From NCBI GenBank assembly GCA_016223135.1, contig JACRPQ010000017.1, forward strand, positions 102,168-166,167: a DNA stretch of 64,000 bases, in the 5' to 3' direction. Positions 8,143 to 16,381 of this stretch are shown one piece after another. Position numbers and translations under genes: made by a program. The notes below the pieces were generated by a model. It had not been told where the DNA came from. It searched no databases and saw only the letters and a list, made by a program, of their open reading frames with translations. Numbering within the stretch: position 1 is the first letter of the stretch; every line of letters starts with the position of its first letter. The stretch comes from Chloroflexota bacterium (GTDB lineage Bacteria > Chloroflexota > Anaerolineae > Anaerolineales > Villigracilaceae).

Positions 8143-9336
8143 TTATTTGATCAGACTCGGCAGGATTGCGTAGAATTCCGTCGCCTTGACCACGTCATCC
8201 AGCGATACAGAATCATTGACGGTATGAGCCGTCTCTTCATCGCCGGGACCAAACCCAATGGACGGAATGCCAGCCTTGCCCGCCCAATAGATTCCGTTCG
8301 TCGAAAAATTCCACTTGCCGGGTTTCGCCTCGGGCAGACCGATCAGTGCGCGGGCTTTCTGACCGGCAACAACCAAAGGATGCGATTCTTCATACGCCCA
8401 AGCCGGGAAGTATTTATCCACCGGGAAGACAAAGCCTGTATAAGAAGGCTCATCGTAGAAGAGTTCTTCGAGTTTGACCGTGTCCTTGAACTCGGCGGGG
8501 ATCAGATCTTCAACCTGTTTTCTGACCGCCTCCTTTGTCTCGCCGAAGGTCATGCGGCGGTCAATGTAAATGACCGCTTCATCGGGGACGGCGTTGATGG
8601 ATGGGGTCCTGACGCGCATATCGCTGACCGTGATCTTTCCATGACCGAGAAATTCATGGTCGCCCAGTTGCGGCTCGAGATCGCGGATGCCCGCAATGAC
8701 CGGCAGTAATTTGTAAATGGCATTGTCGCCGAGGTGGTTGCTCGCCGCATGAGCGGACTTGCCCTTCGCGGTTACTTTCATTTCAAGACGCCCCTTGTGT
8801 CCGCGATAGACCATCATCTTGGTCGGTTCGCCGATGACGACAAAATCGGGCTTCACCTTGGGGTCAACTTCCACAAAAGCGTTCGGGGCGATGCCGTCGC
8901 ACCACTCTTCCATATTCCCAAAATAATACGCCGTCCAGCCGTCGAGCAGACCGAGATCGCGCGCAATGGCAAGACCGTAGATCATGCCGGGCGTGCTGCC
9001 CTTTTCATCGCAGGCGCCGCGGGCATAAAGGATTCCGTTCTCGACCTTGCCCTGGAACGGATCCCATTGCCATGAGGCAGGATCGCCAATCCCCACCGTA
9101 TCAATATGCGAATCGAAGACGATGACCCTTTTGCCGTTGCCGATGCGCCCGATGGTGTTGCCCATCTTATCGTAGCGGATCTCGTCGTAGCCAAGCTTCT
9201 TCATCTCTTCCTGGATGCGTTTGCCGACCTCGCCAATCTGCGACTCCATCGAAGGGATGGCGACAATCTCGCGCAGGAAGTTGATGATGTTTTCGCGGTT
9301 TTCTTCCACTCGCTTTTTGATTTCTTGTACTGTCAT
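8143..9336 (-). CDS. ygeY: YgeY-family M20 peptidase-like hydrolase
   Basis: With the start at 9336 (MTVQEIKKR, preceded by GAGG) the protein has 397 residues, as expected for this M20 metallohydrolase family. Metal-binding positions are visible: HxD in 'DSHIDTVG', Asp in 'ACDEKG', the Glu pair in 'NMEEWCDG', and the late His in 'ETAHTVND'. A dimerisation domain lies at about residues 170-290. YgeY enzymes are annotated as selenium-metabolism-linked hydrolases and cluster with YgeW, SsnA and YqeA in purine-degrading bacteria. The likely substrate here is a carbamoylated or ureido intermediate; that is inference. Between this gene and gntR (9337-9474) I see only short repeat-like sequence. Confidence 0.88.
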   Translation of the reverse strand: MTVQEIKKRVEENRENIINFLREIVAIPSMESQIGEVGKRIQEEMKKLGYDEIRYDKMGNTIGRIGNGKRVIVFDSHIDTVGIGDPASWQWDPFQGKVENGILYARGACDEKGSTPGMIYGLAIARDLGLLDGWTAYYFGNMEEWCDGIAPNAFVEVDPKVKPDFVVIGEPTKMMVYRGHKGRLEMKVTAKGKSAHAASNHLGDNAIYKLLPVIAGIRDLEPQLGDHEFLGHGKITVSDMRVRTPSINAVPDEAVIYIDRRMTFGETKEAVRKQVEDLIPAEFKDTVKLEELFYDEPSYTGFVFPVDKYFPAWAYEESHPLVVAGQKARALIGLPEAKPGKWNFSTNGIYWAGKAGIPSIGFGPGDEETAHTVNDSVSLDDVVKATEFYAILPSLIK

Positions 9337-9474
9337 ATTTACCTCGTTTATAAATGATTTACCACAAAGAGCGCCGAGAATCGGCAGATCACGAAAACTT
9401 TGCGTAGAATGCGCTCTTTGCTCAGCACGCAAAAGCGGTAGTAGAGACCGCCAATACGCGCTTTCGTGAAGTTC

Positions 9475-10218
9475 TCATTTGCTCTGTGATCTCTGTGGCA
9501 GATTATCCCCAATCCGCCGCACCACATGGAAGTGGAAATAGCCGGGGATGAAATAACTTATCGTATAGTCCACCACCTTGCCGCTCTCGTCGTAGAGTTG
9601 TGAGACAAATTGCAGCAGCACATCGCCGCGCTGAATTTCGAGCGCTTTCGCCACTTCGGCGGTCGCGTTGGCGGCGCTGATGGCGGCGCGGGAGACGGTC
9701 AGCCGGTCGCCGCGTCCCAGCATAAAGTCCAGAACAGAACCGTTGAATTTTTCCGGCAGTTCTTGCGGCTTGAGGCGGTCGGCGGGGAGAGTATCCACCA
9801 GGTAGGCAACCGGTCGCCCCTCGGCGCACATCACGCGGCGGATGCGCGTGAGAAGGGTCCTCTCTGGGACACCCAAACCTTCCGCCGTTCCCTTGTCCGC
9901 TTCCACCTGCTCGACGTGTAATTCTCCCAACGTGACTGCCAGGTTCATGCGCCGCGCCATGGTGTCGAGGCTTTCCAGCACTTCCAGCCCGGCGTCAATA
10001 ACCGGCACTTTGCCCACCACATACGTGCCAGACCCCTGCCGGCGGCGGATGAGACCCTGCGTCTCGAAGGCGCGCATTGCTTCGCGCAGGGTGGCGCGCG
10101 AAACGCCCAATTGCTTTGCCAGCTCGGGTTCCGAGGTCAGGCGTTGACCGGGCGGCGTACGCGCAATCAGATTCGCCAGGTCTGCCTGTAATCTTTGAAA
10201 CGGAAAGTGTGCCATCAT
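9475..10218 (-). CDS. GntR-family transcriptional regulator with UTRA domain
   Basis: This is a 247-residue protein. An N-terminal winged helix at about residues 10-70 contains 'SEPELAKQLGVSRATLREAM' and 'RRRQGSGTYV', the classic GntR recognition region. The C-terminal half is UTRA/HutC-like, ending 'VVDYTISYFIPGYFHFHVVRR'. The start overlaps the stop of the adenine deaminase gene by four bases (ATGA), so the two are translationally coupled. It sits in the middle of the purine operon and probably senses an intermediate of the pathway. Either of two adjacent ATGs could be the start; the upstream one gives the ATGA overlap. Confidence 0.92.
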   Translation of the reverse strand: MMAHFPFQRLQADLANLIARTPPGQRLTSEPELAKQLGVSRATLREAMRAFETQGLIRRRQGSGTYVVGKVPVIDAGLEVLESLDTMARRMNLAVTLGELHVEQVEADKGTAEGLGVPERTLLTRIRRVMCAEGRPVAYLVDTLPADRLKPQELPEKFNGSVLDFMLGRGDRLTVSRAAISAANATAEVAKALEIQRGDVLLQFVSQLYDESGKVVDYTISYFIPGYFHFHVVRRIGDNLPQRSQSK

Positions 10219-11999
10219 TTCTCCAGAACAGGGATAAATTTGAACTGAGTAACGTCCACCAGTCCCTTGTCGGAAATTCGCAATTCAGGGATGACCACCA
10301 GCGCCAGCAGGGATAACTGCATATTCGGATTATTGAGCCTGCAGCCGCACGCCCTGAAGCCCTGCAGGATGGTCTCCGCCTTGCGGGCAACCGCCTCCGC
10401 GCGTTCGGTGGACATCAGCCCCGCGATTTTCAACTCGACCTTGCCAATGACCTTGCCGTCCTTGACCACCACCTGCCCGCCCCCGCTTCGCGCCAGACTG
10501 TTGGCTGCCACTGCCATCGAAGCCTCATCCGTCCCGACAACGATCATGTGATGCGAGTCGTGCGCCACCGTGGAGGCGACGGCGCATTTTTCGGTAAAGC
10601 CAAAGCCGCTCACCAGCCCCACCGTGACGCCGCCCGTTCCCTTGTGCCGTTCGACCAGCGCAATCTTGGCAATGTCACGCGCAATGTCTGGCTTGATTTC
10701 TCCATTTTGGGGTTGAATGTCGAAGGTCAAATGCCGCGTGGGCGCCTGGTTCTCTATCACACCAATGACATTGGCTTTGACGTTTGATGTGTAACTTGTG
10801 ACGATCTTAAAGTCACTTGCCGTCAGGTTCTTCTTCAAATGCACTGAGTTCACCGCCCATGCGGGATAACTGAACTTCGGCAGGCTCACTTTCCATTTTC
10901 CCTGCTCGGCGATTACCTGCCCTTTGGCGATGACCAGATCGGCGTGAAAGTCCCGCAGGTCTTCGACAATCACCACATCTGCCCAGCGGCCGGGGGCAAT
11001 CATGCCCATCTCCTTTGCGACGCCGAAATGCTCAGCGGTGTTGATGGTCATCATTTGGATGGCAGTCATGGGCGGCAGCCCCTGCTCAATGGCGTGACGC
11101 AGGACGCGGTCCATGTGACCTTCGTGGGAGAGCGTCTGCGCGTGTGAGTCGTCAGTGACGAGGATGAAGTGACGCGGGTCGAGTCCCAGTTCTGTCACCG
11201 CCTTCACCTGCGAAGCCACGTCCAGCCAGGCGGAGCCATAACGGAGCATGGCTTTCATCCCCTGCCGCACGCGGGCAACGGCATCCTCGAGGCGCGTCCC
11301 TTCGTGGTCGTCCTCCGCGCCGCCGGCTGCGTAAGCATGGAAGGGAAGCCCGAGGTCCGGCGAGGCGTAATGCCCGCCGACCGTTTTGCCGTGCGCGTGA
11401 GTGACCGCCATCTCTTCGAGCATCTTTTTATCGCCCATGAACACGCCGGGGAAGTTCATCATCTCACCCAAGCCGATGACGCCCTTCCACTTCATGGCTT
11501 TGGCAACCTCCTTCGGTCCGATGGACGCGCCGGGCGTCTCCAGACCGGGCGCCGAGGGGACGCAGGAAGGCATCTGCACCCAGACGTGAATGGGCTGATT
11601 CTGCGCTTCGTCCACCATCAATTTGACGCCCTTCAAACCGAAGACATTGGCGATTTCATGCGGGTCAATGAATATGCCGGTCGTGCCGCGCACCGCCACC
11701 GCGCGCACGAATTCCGTCACCGTGACCATGCCCGATTCGACGTGCATGTGACCGTCGAGCAAGCCCGGCACGAGGTAACGTCCTTTGGCGTCAATGACCT
11801 TGGTCTTTTTACCGATGGTATGGCGCGCGCTTTCGCCCACATAGGCGACATGCCCGTCTTTGATGGCGATGTCGGTGGCGGGGATGATTTCGCCCGATTG
11901 AACACAGACCCACTGACCGTTCAGAATGACCGTGTCGGCGGGGAGGCGCCCCATGGCGGTATCTACGAGTGCACGGGTAAGTTTTGAGGATGCTGGCAT
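10215..11999 (-). CDS. ade: Adenine deaminase
   Basis: The start at 11999 (MPASSKLTR) is preceded by AAGGGAG and gives 594 residues, normal for the Ade/YicP family. Metal ligands are visible in 'GHMHVESGM', then the family pattern 'GTTGIFIDPHEIANVFG', and 'GGHYASPD'. A later 'VAHDSHHMIVVG' segment belongs to the second half. It deaminates adenine to hypoxanthine with release of ammonia. It lies between the cupin gene (97 nt upstream) and gntR (ATGA overlap). Deaminases acting on related purines cannot be excluded from sequence alone. Confidence 0.9.
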   Translation of the reverse strand: MPASSKLTRALVDTAMGRLPADTVILNGQWVCVQSGEIIPATDIAIKDGHVAYVGESARHTIGKKTKVIDAKGRYLVPGLLDGHMHVESGMVTVTEFVRAVAVRGTTGIFIDPHEIANVFGLKGVKLMVDEAQNQPIHVWVQMPSCVPSAPGLETPGASIGPKEVAKAMKWKGVIGLGEMMNFPGVFMGDKKMLEEMAVTHAHGKTVGGHYASPDLGLPFHAYAAGGAEDDHEGTRLEDAVARVRQGMKAMLRYGSAWLDVASQVKAVTELGLDPRHFILVTDDSHAQTLSHEGHMDRVLRHAIEQGLPPMTAIQMMTINTAEHFGVAKEMGMIAPGRWADVVIVEDLRDFHADLVIAKGQVIAEQGKWKVSLPKFSYPAWAVNSVHLKKNLTASDFKIVTSYTSNVKANVIGVIENQAPTRHLTFDIQPQNGEIKPDIARDIAKIALVERHKGTGGVTVGLVSGFGFTEKCAVASTVAHDSHHMIVVGTDEASMAVAANSLARSGGGQVVVKDGKVIGKVELKIAGLMSTERAEAVARKAETILQGFRACGCRLNNPNMQLSLLALVVIPELRISDKGLVDVTQFKFIPVLEK

Positions 12000-12096
12000 A
12001 AAGGCTCCCTTCAACGGATTGAGAGTGACGGGTGAACGTGTCAACGAATGCAAACGAATGCGATGGAACAAAGCGGCGAGGCTCTGGCGCACTCCT

Positions 12097-12441
12097 CTAT
12101 TTTGGGAGGATGAGCGGGAATCTCACCACGTCAATGAAGCGCATGACCTCCGCGCCGGTGTTGTGGAACTGATGACTCTCATGCGGCGCAACGTACAGCA
12201 CCGCCCCTTCTGCAATGGGATGCACCCCATCATCCGATTCCACCTCGCCGCTGCCAGCCAGCACAAAAATCTCATGCTCGGTGTCGTGCTGGTGCATGGT
12301 GGAGGATTTGCCCGGCTCCAAATCGAGGATGCGCATGGCAAAGTTGCTTGCGCCCTGCGAGGCGTTGATTGCCCAACGCACGGTCAAGCCATCCACGCCG
12401 CTGGGTTCGAGAGGCAGGTCACGATAATCCTTGATATACAT
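12097..12441 (-). CDS. Small cupin-domain protein
   Basis: This 114-residue protein is a single cupin fold. Motif 1 is 'HQHDTEHEIFVLAG' (two His, Glu, His as metal ligands) and motif 2 is 'APHESHQFHNTG'. Such proteins may be ureide-, sugar- or amino-acid-modifying enzymes, isomerases or sensors. Its place between two purine deaminase genes suggests a role in the same pathway, perhaps on a ring-opened intermediate; this is inference. The start is preceded by AAGGAGAAG. Confidence 0.85.
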   Translation of the reverse strand: MYIKDYRDLPLEPSGVDGLTVRWAINASQGASNFAMRILDLEPGKSSTMHQHDTEHEIFVLAGSGEVESDDGVHPIAEGAVLYVAPHESHQFHNTGAEVMRFIDVVRFPLILPK

Positions 12442-12488
12442 TGGGCTTCTCCTTTCGTTTGAATCAAAGCGGTTCGCAGACTGACAGA

Positions 12489-13871
12489 CTAACCTTCCAA
12501 CAGCCGTTTCGCAGACCGGTTGTGCTTCTCGATCAGGCTTCTCTCATCTACAGTCACAACGCGTCCTTCCTTGACGATAAACCTGCCGCCCACCACCGTA
12601 TAATCCACGCGGACGGGTTGACCGAACACGATGGCGGCGGCGGGGTCGTGCATGCCGCTGAATTCGATGCGGTTCAGGTTCACGGCGAAGAAGTCGGCGC
12701 ATTTGCCGGGTTCGAGCGAGCCGATGTCGGTGCGCCCCAGAACCGCTGCGCCGCCGCGCGTGCCAAGATATAGCGCCTCGCGTGCGGTCATCAGTTTTCG
12801 GTTTGGATCGTTCGAGAGGGAATAGCCTGTTAATCCCTCCTTCACTCGCGAGACCAGCATCGCATTGCGAACCTCCGCCAGCAGATGCGAGCCGTCGTTG
12901 GAGGCGGAGCCATCCACGCCCAAACCGACATTCACGCCCGCCTTGCGATATTCCTTGACCGGCGCAATGCCCGATGCCAGCCGCATGTTCGAGGTGGGAC
13001 AGTGCGCCACGCCGCAGTTGTGTTTGGCGAAGACTTGAATCTCCTCATCGTTGACCCAGACTGCATGAGCAAACCACACGTCGCCGCCCACCCAATCCAC
13101 TTCCTGCATGTAAGCGACGGGGCGGTGACCGAATTTTTGCAAACAAAATTGTTCTTCATCTTCGGTCTCGGCGAGGTGGGTGTGAAGATGCACGCCATAT
13201 TCGCGCGCCAGGCTGGCGGATTGTTTCATCAGTTCGCCCGTCACGCTGAAGGGGGAACACGGCGCAAGGACGATTTGCACCATCGAACCGGGCTTCGGAT
13301 CGTGATAACGCTGGATGAGCCGCTGGGAATCTTTGAGGATGTTCTCTTCCGTGTCCACCACGCTGTCGGGGGGCAGTCCGCCTTTCGATTCGCCCAGCGA
13401 CATCGAGCCGCGCGAGGCGTGGAGGCGGAGTCCCACTTCGGAGGCGGCGGCAATCTCATCGTCCAGTGTTGAACCGTTGGGGAAAAGATAGAGGTGGTCG
13501 GAGGCAGCGGTACATCCCGAAAGGGCAAGTTCGGTCAGAGCAGTCTGGGTCGAGATGAAGATGTCTTCCGGCTGGAGGCGCGCCCAGATGGGGTAGAGGG
13601 TCTTGAGCCAGTTGAAGAGATTGGCGTCCTGTGCGGCGGGGACGGCACGGGTGAGGGTTTGGTAGAAGTGATGATGGGTGTTAATCAACCCGGGTGCAAG
13701 GACATGCCCGCTGAGGTCAAGAACTTCGTCGGCATCTTTGTAGGGCAAGTCTGAGACTTGTCCTACCTGTTCGATGAAGCCGTCGCGGATAAAAAGACCA
13801 CCATCCGAAAATTCGGTTTGGCGGTCGTCCATGGTGAGGATGTGGGCGTGTTTGATGAGTAAAGTCGCCAT
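12489..13871 (-). CDS. 8-oxoguanine deaminase-like aminohydrolase (SsnA/TrzA family)
   Basis: The start at 13871 (MATLLIKHAHILTMDD) gives 460 residues. It is a TIM-barrel metal hydrolase of the cd01298 type: 'NTHHHFYQTLTRAVP' near residue 67, 'HTHLAETEDE' at about residue 230, 'HCPTSNMRLASG', and 'GVDGSASND'. The first two motifs resemble 8-oxoguanine deaminases more than guanine deaminase, but SsnA is close. It is the first gene of the purine operon. There is no Shine-Dalgarno at the start. The segment 'QVSDLPYK' before the first metal site is encoded by a palindrome that also occurs at 47.3 kb. Confidence 0.85.
   Translation of the reverse strand: MATLLIKHAHILTMDDRQTEFSDGGLFIRDGFIEQVGQVSDLPYKDADEVLDLSGHVLAPGLINTHHHFYQTLTRAVPAAQDANLFNWLKTLYPIWARLQPEDIFISTQTALTELALSGCTAASDHLYLFPNGSTLDDEIAAASEVGLRLHASRGSMSLGESKGGLPPDSVVDTEENILKDSQRLIQRYHDPKPGSMVQIVLAPCSPFSVTGELMKQSASLAREYGVHLHTHLAETEDEEQFCLQKFGHRPVAYMQEVDWVGGDVWFAHAVWVNDEEIQVFAKHNCGVAHCPTSNMRLASGIAPVKEYRKAGVNVGLGVDGSASNDGSHLLAEVRNAMLVSRVKEGLTGYSLSNDPNRKLMTAREALYLGTRGGAAVLGRTDIGSLEPGKCADFFAVNLNRIEFSGMHDPAAAIVFGQPVRVDYTVVGGRFIVKEGRVVTVDERSLIEKHNRSAKRLLEG
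13740..13766. repeat. GTAGGRCAAGTCT palindrome inside the aminohydrolase gene
   Basis: GTAGGGCAAGTCT-G-AGACTTGTCCTAC pairs over 13 bp with one G-T wobble. The same arm forms the 34-bp perfect palindrome at 47263-47296. Here it is translated in frame. Confidence 0.8.
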
Positions 13872-14044
13872 GAGGTTAAATGAGGGGAATTTAGATAATC
13901 TGACTAGACTGCATTTGTCTGACAAATTTAGTGTAGCAGAAGAAAAGGAGGATGTCAAATCTTTGCGCCTTGCATTTGGCGGGTAACACAGTTTTGCGCT
14001 GTGTACAGCCTATTCCGAAGCGGAAAAGAAAATCGAAGCGGTGA

Positions 14045-14061
14045 TATAATCGTTATACGAT
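14045..14061 (+). promoter_or_regulatory. -10 element and overlapping operator-like palindrome for vapBC
   Basis: TATAAT at 14045-14050 overlaps the inverted repeat ATCGT-TAT-ACGAT (14049-14061). A palindrome over the promoter is the usual arrangement for autorepression by the antitoxin or the TA complex. AGGAG follows 6 nt before the ATG at 14085. Confidence 0.6.
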
Positions 14062-14084
14062 TTCTTGTTCGATAGGAGTTCCGT

Positions 14085-14294
14085 ATGGATGCCGTAACTG
14101 TTTCCCCAAAATATCAGGTTGTGATCCCCTTGAAAGTGCGCAAGCAGATGCGCGTCAAGCCCGGACAAAAAATGCACGTCATCGCCTACGACAACATGGT
14201 GGTGTTCATCCCCGTCCGCCCGATCAAACAGGCGCGCGGGACACTGAAGGGCATTGACACGAAAATCGAGCGCGACGAAGAGGATCGCGTATGA
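14085..14294 (+). CDS. AbrB/MazE-type antitoxin (VapB-like)
   Basis: This 69-residue protein starts with the swapped-hairpin DNA-binding motif 'VSPKYQVVIPLKVRKQM', typical of AbrB-like antitoxins. A middle segment 'GQKMHVIAYDNMVVFIP' and a charged tail that would bind the toxin follow. It overlaps the PIN-domain toxin gene by four bases (ATGA) and has a good Shine-Dalgarno. It should neutralise the toxin and repress the operon through the adjacent palindrome. Confidence 0.93.
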   Translation: MDAVTVSPKYQVVIPLKVRKQMRVKPGQKMHVIAYDNMVVFIPVRPIKQARGTLKGIDTKIERDEEDRV

Positions 14295-14665
14295 ACGTCG
14301 TCGACTCTTCGGGCTGGCTGGAATACTTTGCCGATGGCGGTAACGCCGACTTTTTCGCTCCCGCCATCGAAGATACGAAAAGCCTGCTCGTGCCTGTTAT
14401 CTGCCTTTACGAAGTGTTCAAAAAGATTCTCCAGCAAAGCGGAATCAACGAAGCGCAAGTCCATGTCAGCGATATGAAACAGGGGAAGATCATCGAACTT
14501 GACGAATCGCTGGCTTTGAGCGCCGCAAAACTCTCCGCAGACCTGAAACTGCCAATGGCGGACAGTCTCATCCTTGCAACCGCCCGCGCCAATGATGCAG
14601 TTCTCTGGACGCAGGATGAACACTTCAAAGATTTGGATGGCGTGAAATATATCGAAAAAAAGTAG
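14291..14665 (+). CDS. PIN-domain ribonuclease toxin (VapC-like)
   Basis: At 124 residues this is the normal size for VapC. The acidic residues of the PIN active site are visible: Asp in 'VVDSSGWLEY' at residue 5, Glu in 'YEVFKK' at about residue 40, Asp in 'MADSLILATA' at about residue 94, and Asp in 'LWTQDEHF' at about residue 112. VapC toxins cleave specific RNAs, often tRNA. It is coupled to the antitoxin by an ATGA overlap. The pair stands alone on the plus strand among minus-strand genes, as mobile TA modules often do. Confidence 0.93.
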   Translation: MNVVDSSGWLEYFADGGNADFFAPAIEDTKSLLVPVICLYEVFKKILQQSGINEAQVHVSDMKQGKIIELDESLALSAAKLSADLKLPMADSLILATARANDAVLWTQDEHFKDLDGVKYIEKK

Positions 14666-14666
14666 A

Positions 14667-14859
14667 GAGGATTCGGTAATTTGTCCATAAACATCAAAAA
14701 TATGCGTAGGATGCGCTCTCTAGCGCAAACATGGCGTTACACCTGCCCTGCACCTGTCCCTGACGGGAAGGTGTCAGGGAGCGGGCGGTGCCAGGGGAAA
14801 ACGCCAATTACACGTCAATCGAGAGGCGCTGGACGTACTTTATGAATTACCGAATCCTC
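14667..14859. repeat. 193-bp element with 15-bp perfect terminal inverted repeats
   Basis: GAGGATTCGGTAATT (14667-14681) is repeated inverted as AATTACCGAATCCTC (14845-14859). Inside are a CCCTGAC/GTCAGGG hairpin and GCGTAGGATGCGCTCTCTAGCGCAA, a motif also found near 9.4 and 49.85 kb. No ORF fits. A fragment resembling one end occurs near 42.54 kb. Confidence 0.7.
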
Positions 14860-14893
14860 ATATTGGGAGAATGGCAGGGATGAGGATGTATGC

Positions 14894-15730
14894 CTAGAGA
14901 TGGCGGTTCAGCCACTCGATCATCGTCTGGAACACGTCCGCCTGCTGGGGTTCGTTGTGGATTTCGTGATACAGCCCCTCCCAGATTTTCAGGGTGACAT
15001 CCTTGTTGGTTTCGCCTGCCAGTTTGGCAAAGTCTTCACTGCCGCTGGGATAGGTGATGCGGTCTGCGCCGCCGTGCATGATGAGAAGCGGCGGGCGGAA
15101 ATCTCTGGCGCGTGCAAAGCAAAATTCGATGGCATCCAGCCCGGCTTTGCCCAAGCCCAGGCTGACTTTGTCGTGGACGAGCGGGTCGTTGACGTATGCC
15201 TGCACCACCGCCGCGTCATGGGAAAGCCCGTTTACTTCCAGTTCGCTCTTCAGGGACAGGGTGGGAATGAGCGAACCAAGCGCCTTGACCAGCATGATTT
15301 TGGCTTTTTGTTCCTGCAAGGCAGAGCGCAAGCCGGCGCCCGTCACGATGACGCCCTGCAAGCCTTCGGGATGCCGGAGGGCATAGGTGAGGGTAAGCAG
15401 CCCTCCCAAGCTGTGACCGTAGAGGAATAACGGCAGGCGGGGGTGACTCTGCCGCTGAAAGTGGACGAAGTTGTGAATATCGTTGAGGACAGTTTCGAGC
15501 GAGGGGAAATGTCCGCGCGGACCGCCGCTTTGCCCGTGACCGCGCAGGTCGAAGCCGACGAGGGCATAGCCGGCGTCGTTGAGCGCTTTGCCCACATGGG
15601 CATAACGCCCGGTATGTTCGCCCAGCCCGTGCACAAGACAGACGATGGCTTTGGGAGTCCCTTGTGGTTCCCAGCCCTGCATGTAGAAGGTGATGTCATC
15701 GTTCATTTCGGAGGTGGATGAGGATGTCAT
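14894..15730 (-). CDS. Alpha/beta hydrolase, monoacylglycerol lipase-like
   Basis: This 278-residue protein has the serine hydrolase fold. It shows the oxyanion segment 'CLVHGLGEHTGRY', then 'GFDLRGHGQSGGPRG', the nucleophile elbow 'GHSLGG' at about residue 106, 'LIMHGGADRIT' carrying the acid, and a late His in 'LYHEIHNEP'. These match the Hydrolase_4/monoglyceride lipase group, so a lysophospholipid or monoacylglycerol is a likely substrate. It is last in the minus-strand run that begins with the CpaF region. The start could also be the ATG at 15706 (MNDDITF); neither has a Shine-Dalgarno. Confidence 0.9.
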   Translation of the reverse strand: MTSSSTSEMNDDITFYMQGWEPQGTPKAIVCLVHGLGEHTGRYAHVGKALNDAGYALVGFDLRGHGQSGGPRGHFPSLETVLNDIHNFVHFQRQSHPRLPLFLYGHSLGGLLTLTYALRHPEGLQGVIVTGAGLRSALQEQKAKIMLVKALGSLIPTLSLKSELEVNGLSHDAAVVQAYVNDPLVHDKVSLGLGKAGLDAIEFCFARARDFRPPLLIMHGGADRITYPSGSEDFAKLAGETNKDVTLKIWEGLYHEIHNEPQQADVFQTMIEWLNRHL

Positions 15731-15772
15731 GGATGTTCTCGCTTTGTAACGACGGGCGCAGGAGACCGCCTC

Positions 15773-16381
15773 CTACACTTTCCCGCCGGTGATGGTGAAT
15801 TCGCAGGTCGGCTCGCCTGTGGCTTTACAGGAGGTTTCTTCCACGTCGAAGGTGTGACCGGTTGCCCAGCGCAGACTTTCGCGGATGAGTCCCTGGGTGA
15901 CGTAGCAAATCGGCGCGGAGGCGGATTGACCGTCAGCGGAGGGAGAGGCATGGTCGGCGAGGAGCAGGTCGAGGTCGAGGGTGTGAAGCGTCATGTCGCC
16001 GGGCGCCGCGCTGATGAGTTTGGCGAGCAGATCGAGGGTCGGTTTGCGGCGCGCGGCAAGGGGAAGTCGTTTGATGATAGCGGCATGCATCCTGCCGTTG
16101 AGGGAGGCGTCTTCCAGTAAACGCAGCCACAGGCTTTCGCCCACGCGAATGAGCGCGCCGCGTGCGCCGCGTCCGTAATAGGTGCGCAGCGCGGATTGCA
16201 AAGAGGCATAGATGCGGGCGGCTTCGTGCGGATCGCTTTTGATAAAGGTTTGCGGCAGCGCCCATTCGAGGGGCAATTTGGAAATGGACAGCATGGCATT
16301 GAACGACTCGCTGCCCAGTTCTTTGGCAACCGTCGCGACAAAGCAACGCAAGACCCGCGCAGGCAATTGGGGAAGGCTCAC
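15773..16381 (-). CDS. V4R-domain protein (second of a tandem pair)
   Basis: This is a 202-residue protein. The C-terminal 60 residues match the 4-vinyl reductase (V4R) domain: 'ICYVTQGLIRESLRWATG', then 'VEETSCKATGEPTCEFTI' with conserved cysteines. The N-terminal part carries 'YYGRGARGALIRVGESLW', also seen in its upstream neighbour, so the two are paralogues. V4R domains bind small hydrophobic molecules and occur in regulators as well as in BchJ. The start overlaps the upstream gene by four bases (ATGA). The function is unknown. Confidence 0.85.
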   Translation of the reverse strand: MSLPQLPARVLRCFVATVAKELGSESFNAMLSISKLPLEWALPQTFIKSDPHEAARIYASLQSALRTYYGRGARGALIRVGESLWLRLLEDASLNGRMHAAIIKRLPLAARRKPTLDLLAKLISAAPGDMTLHTLDLDLLLADHASPSADGQSASAPICYVTQGLIRESLRWATGHTFDVEETSCKATGEPTCEFTITGGKV

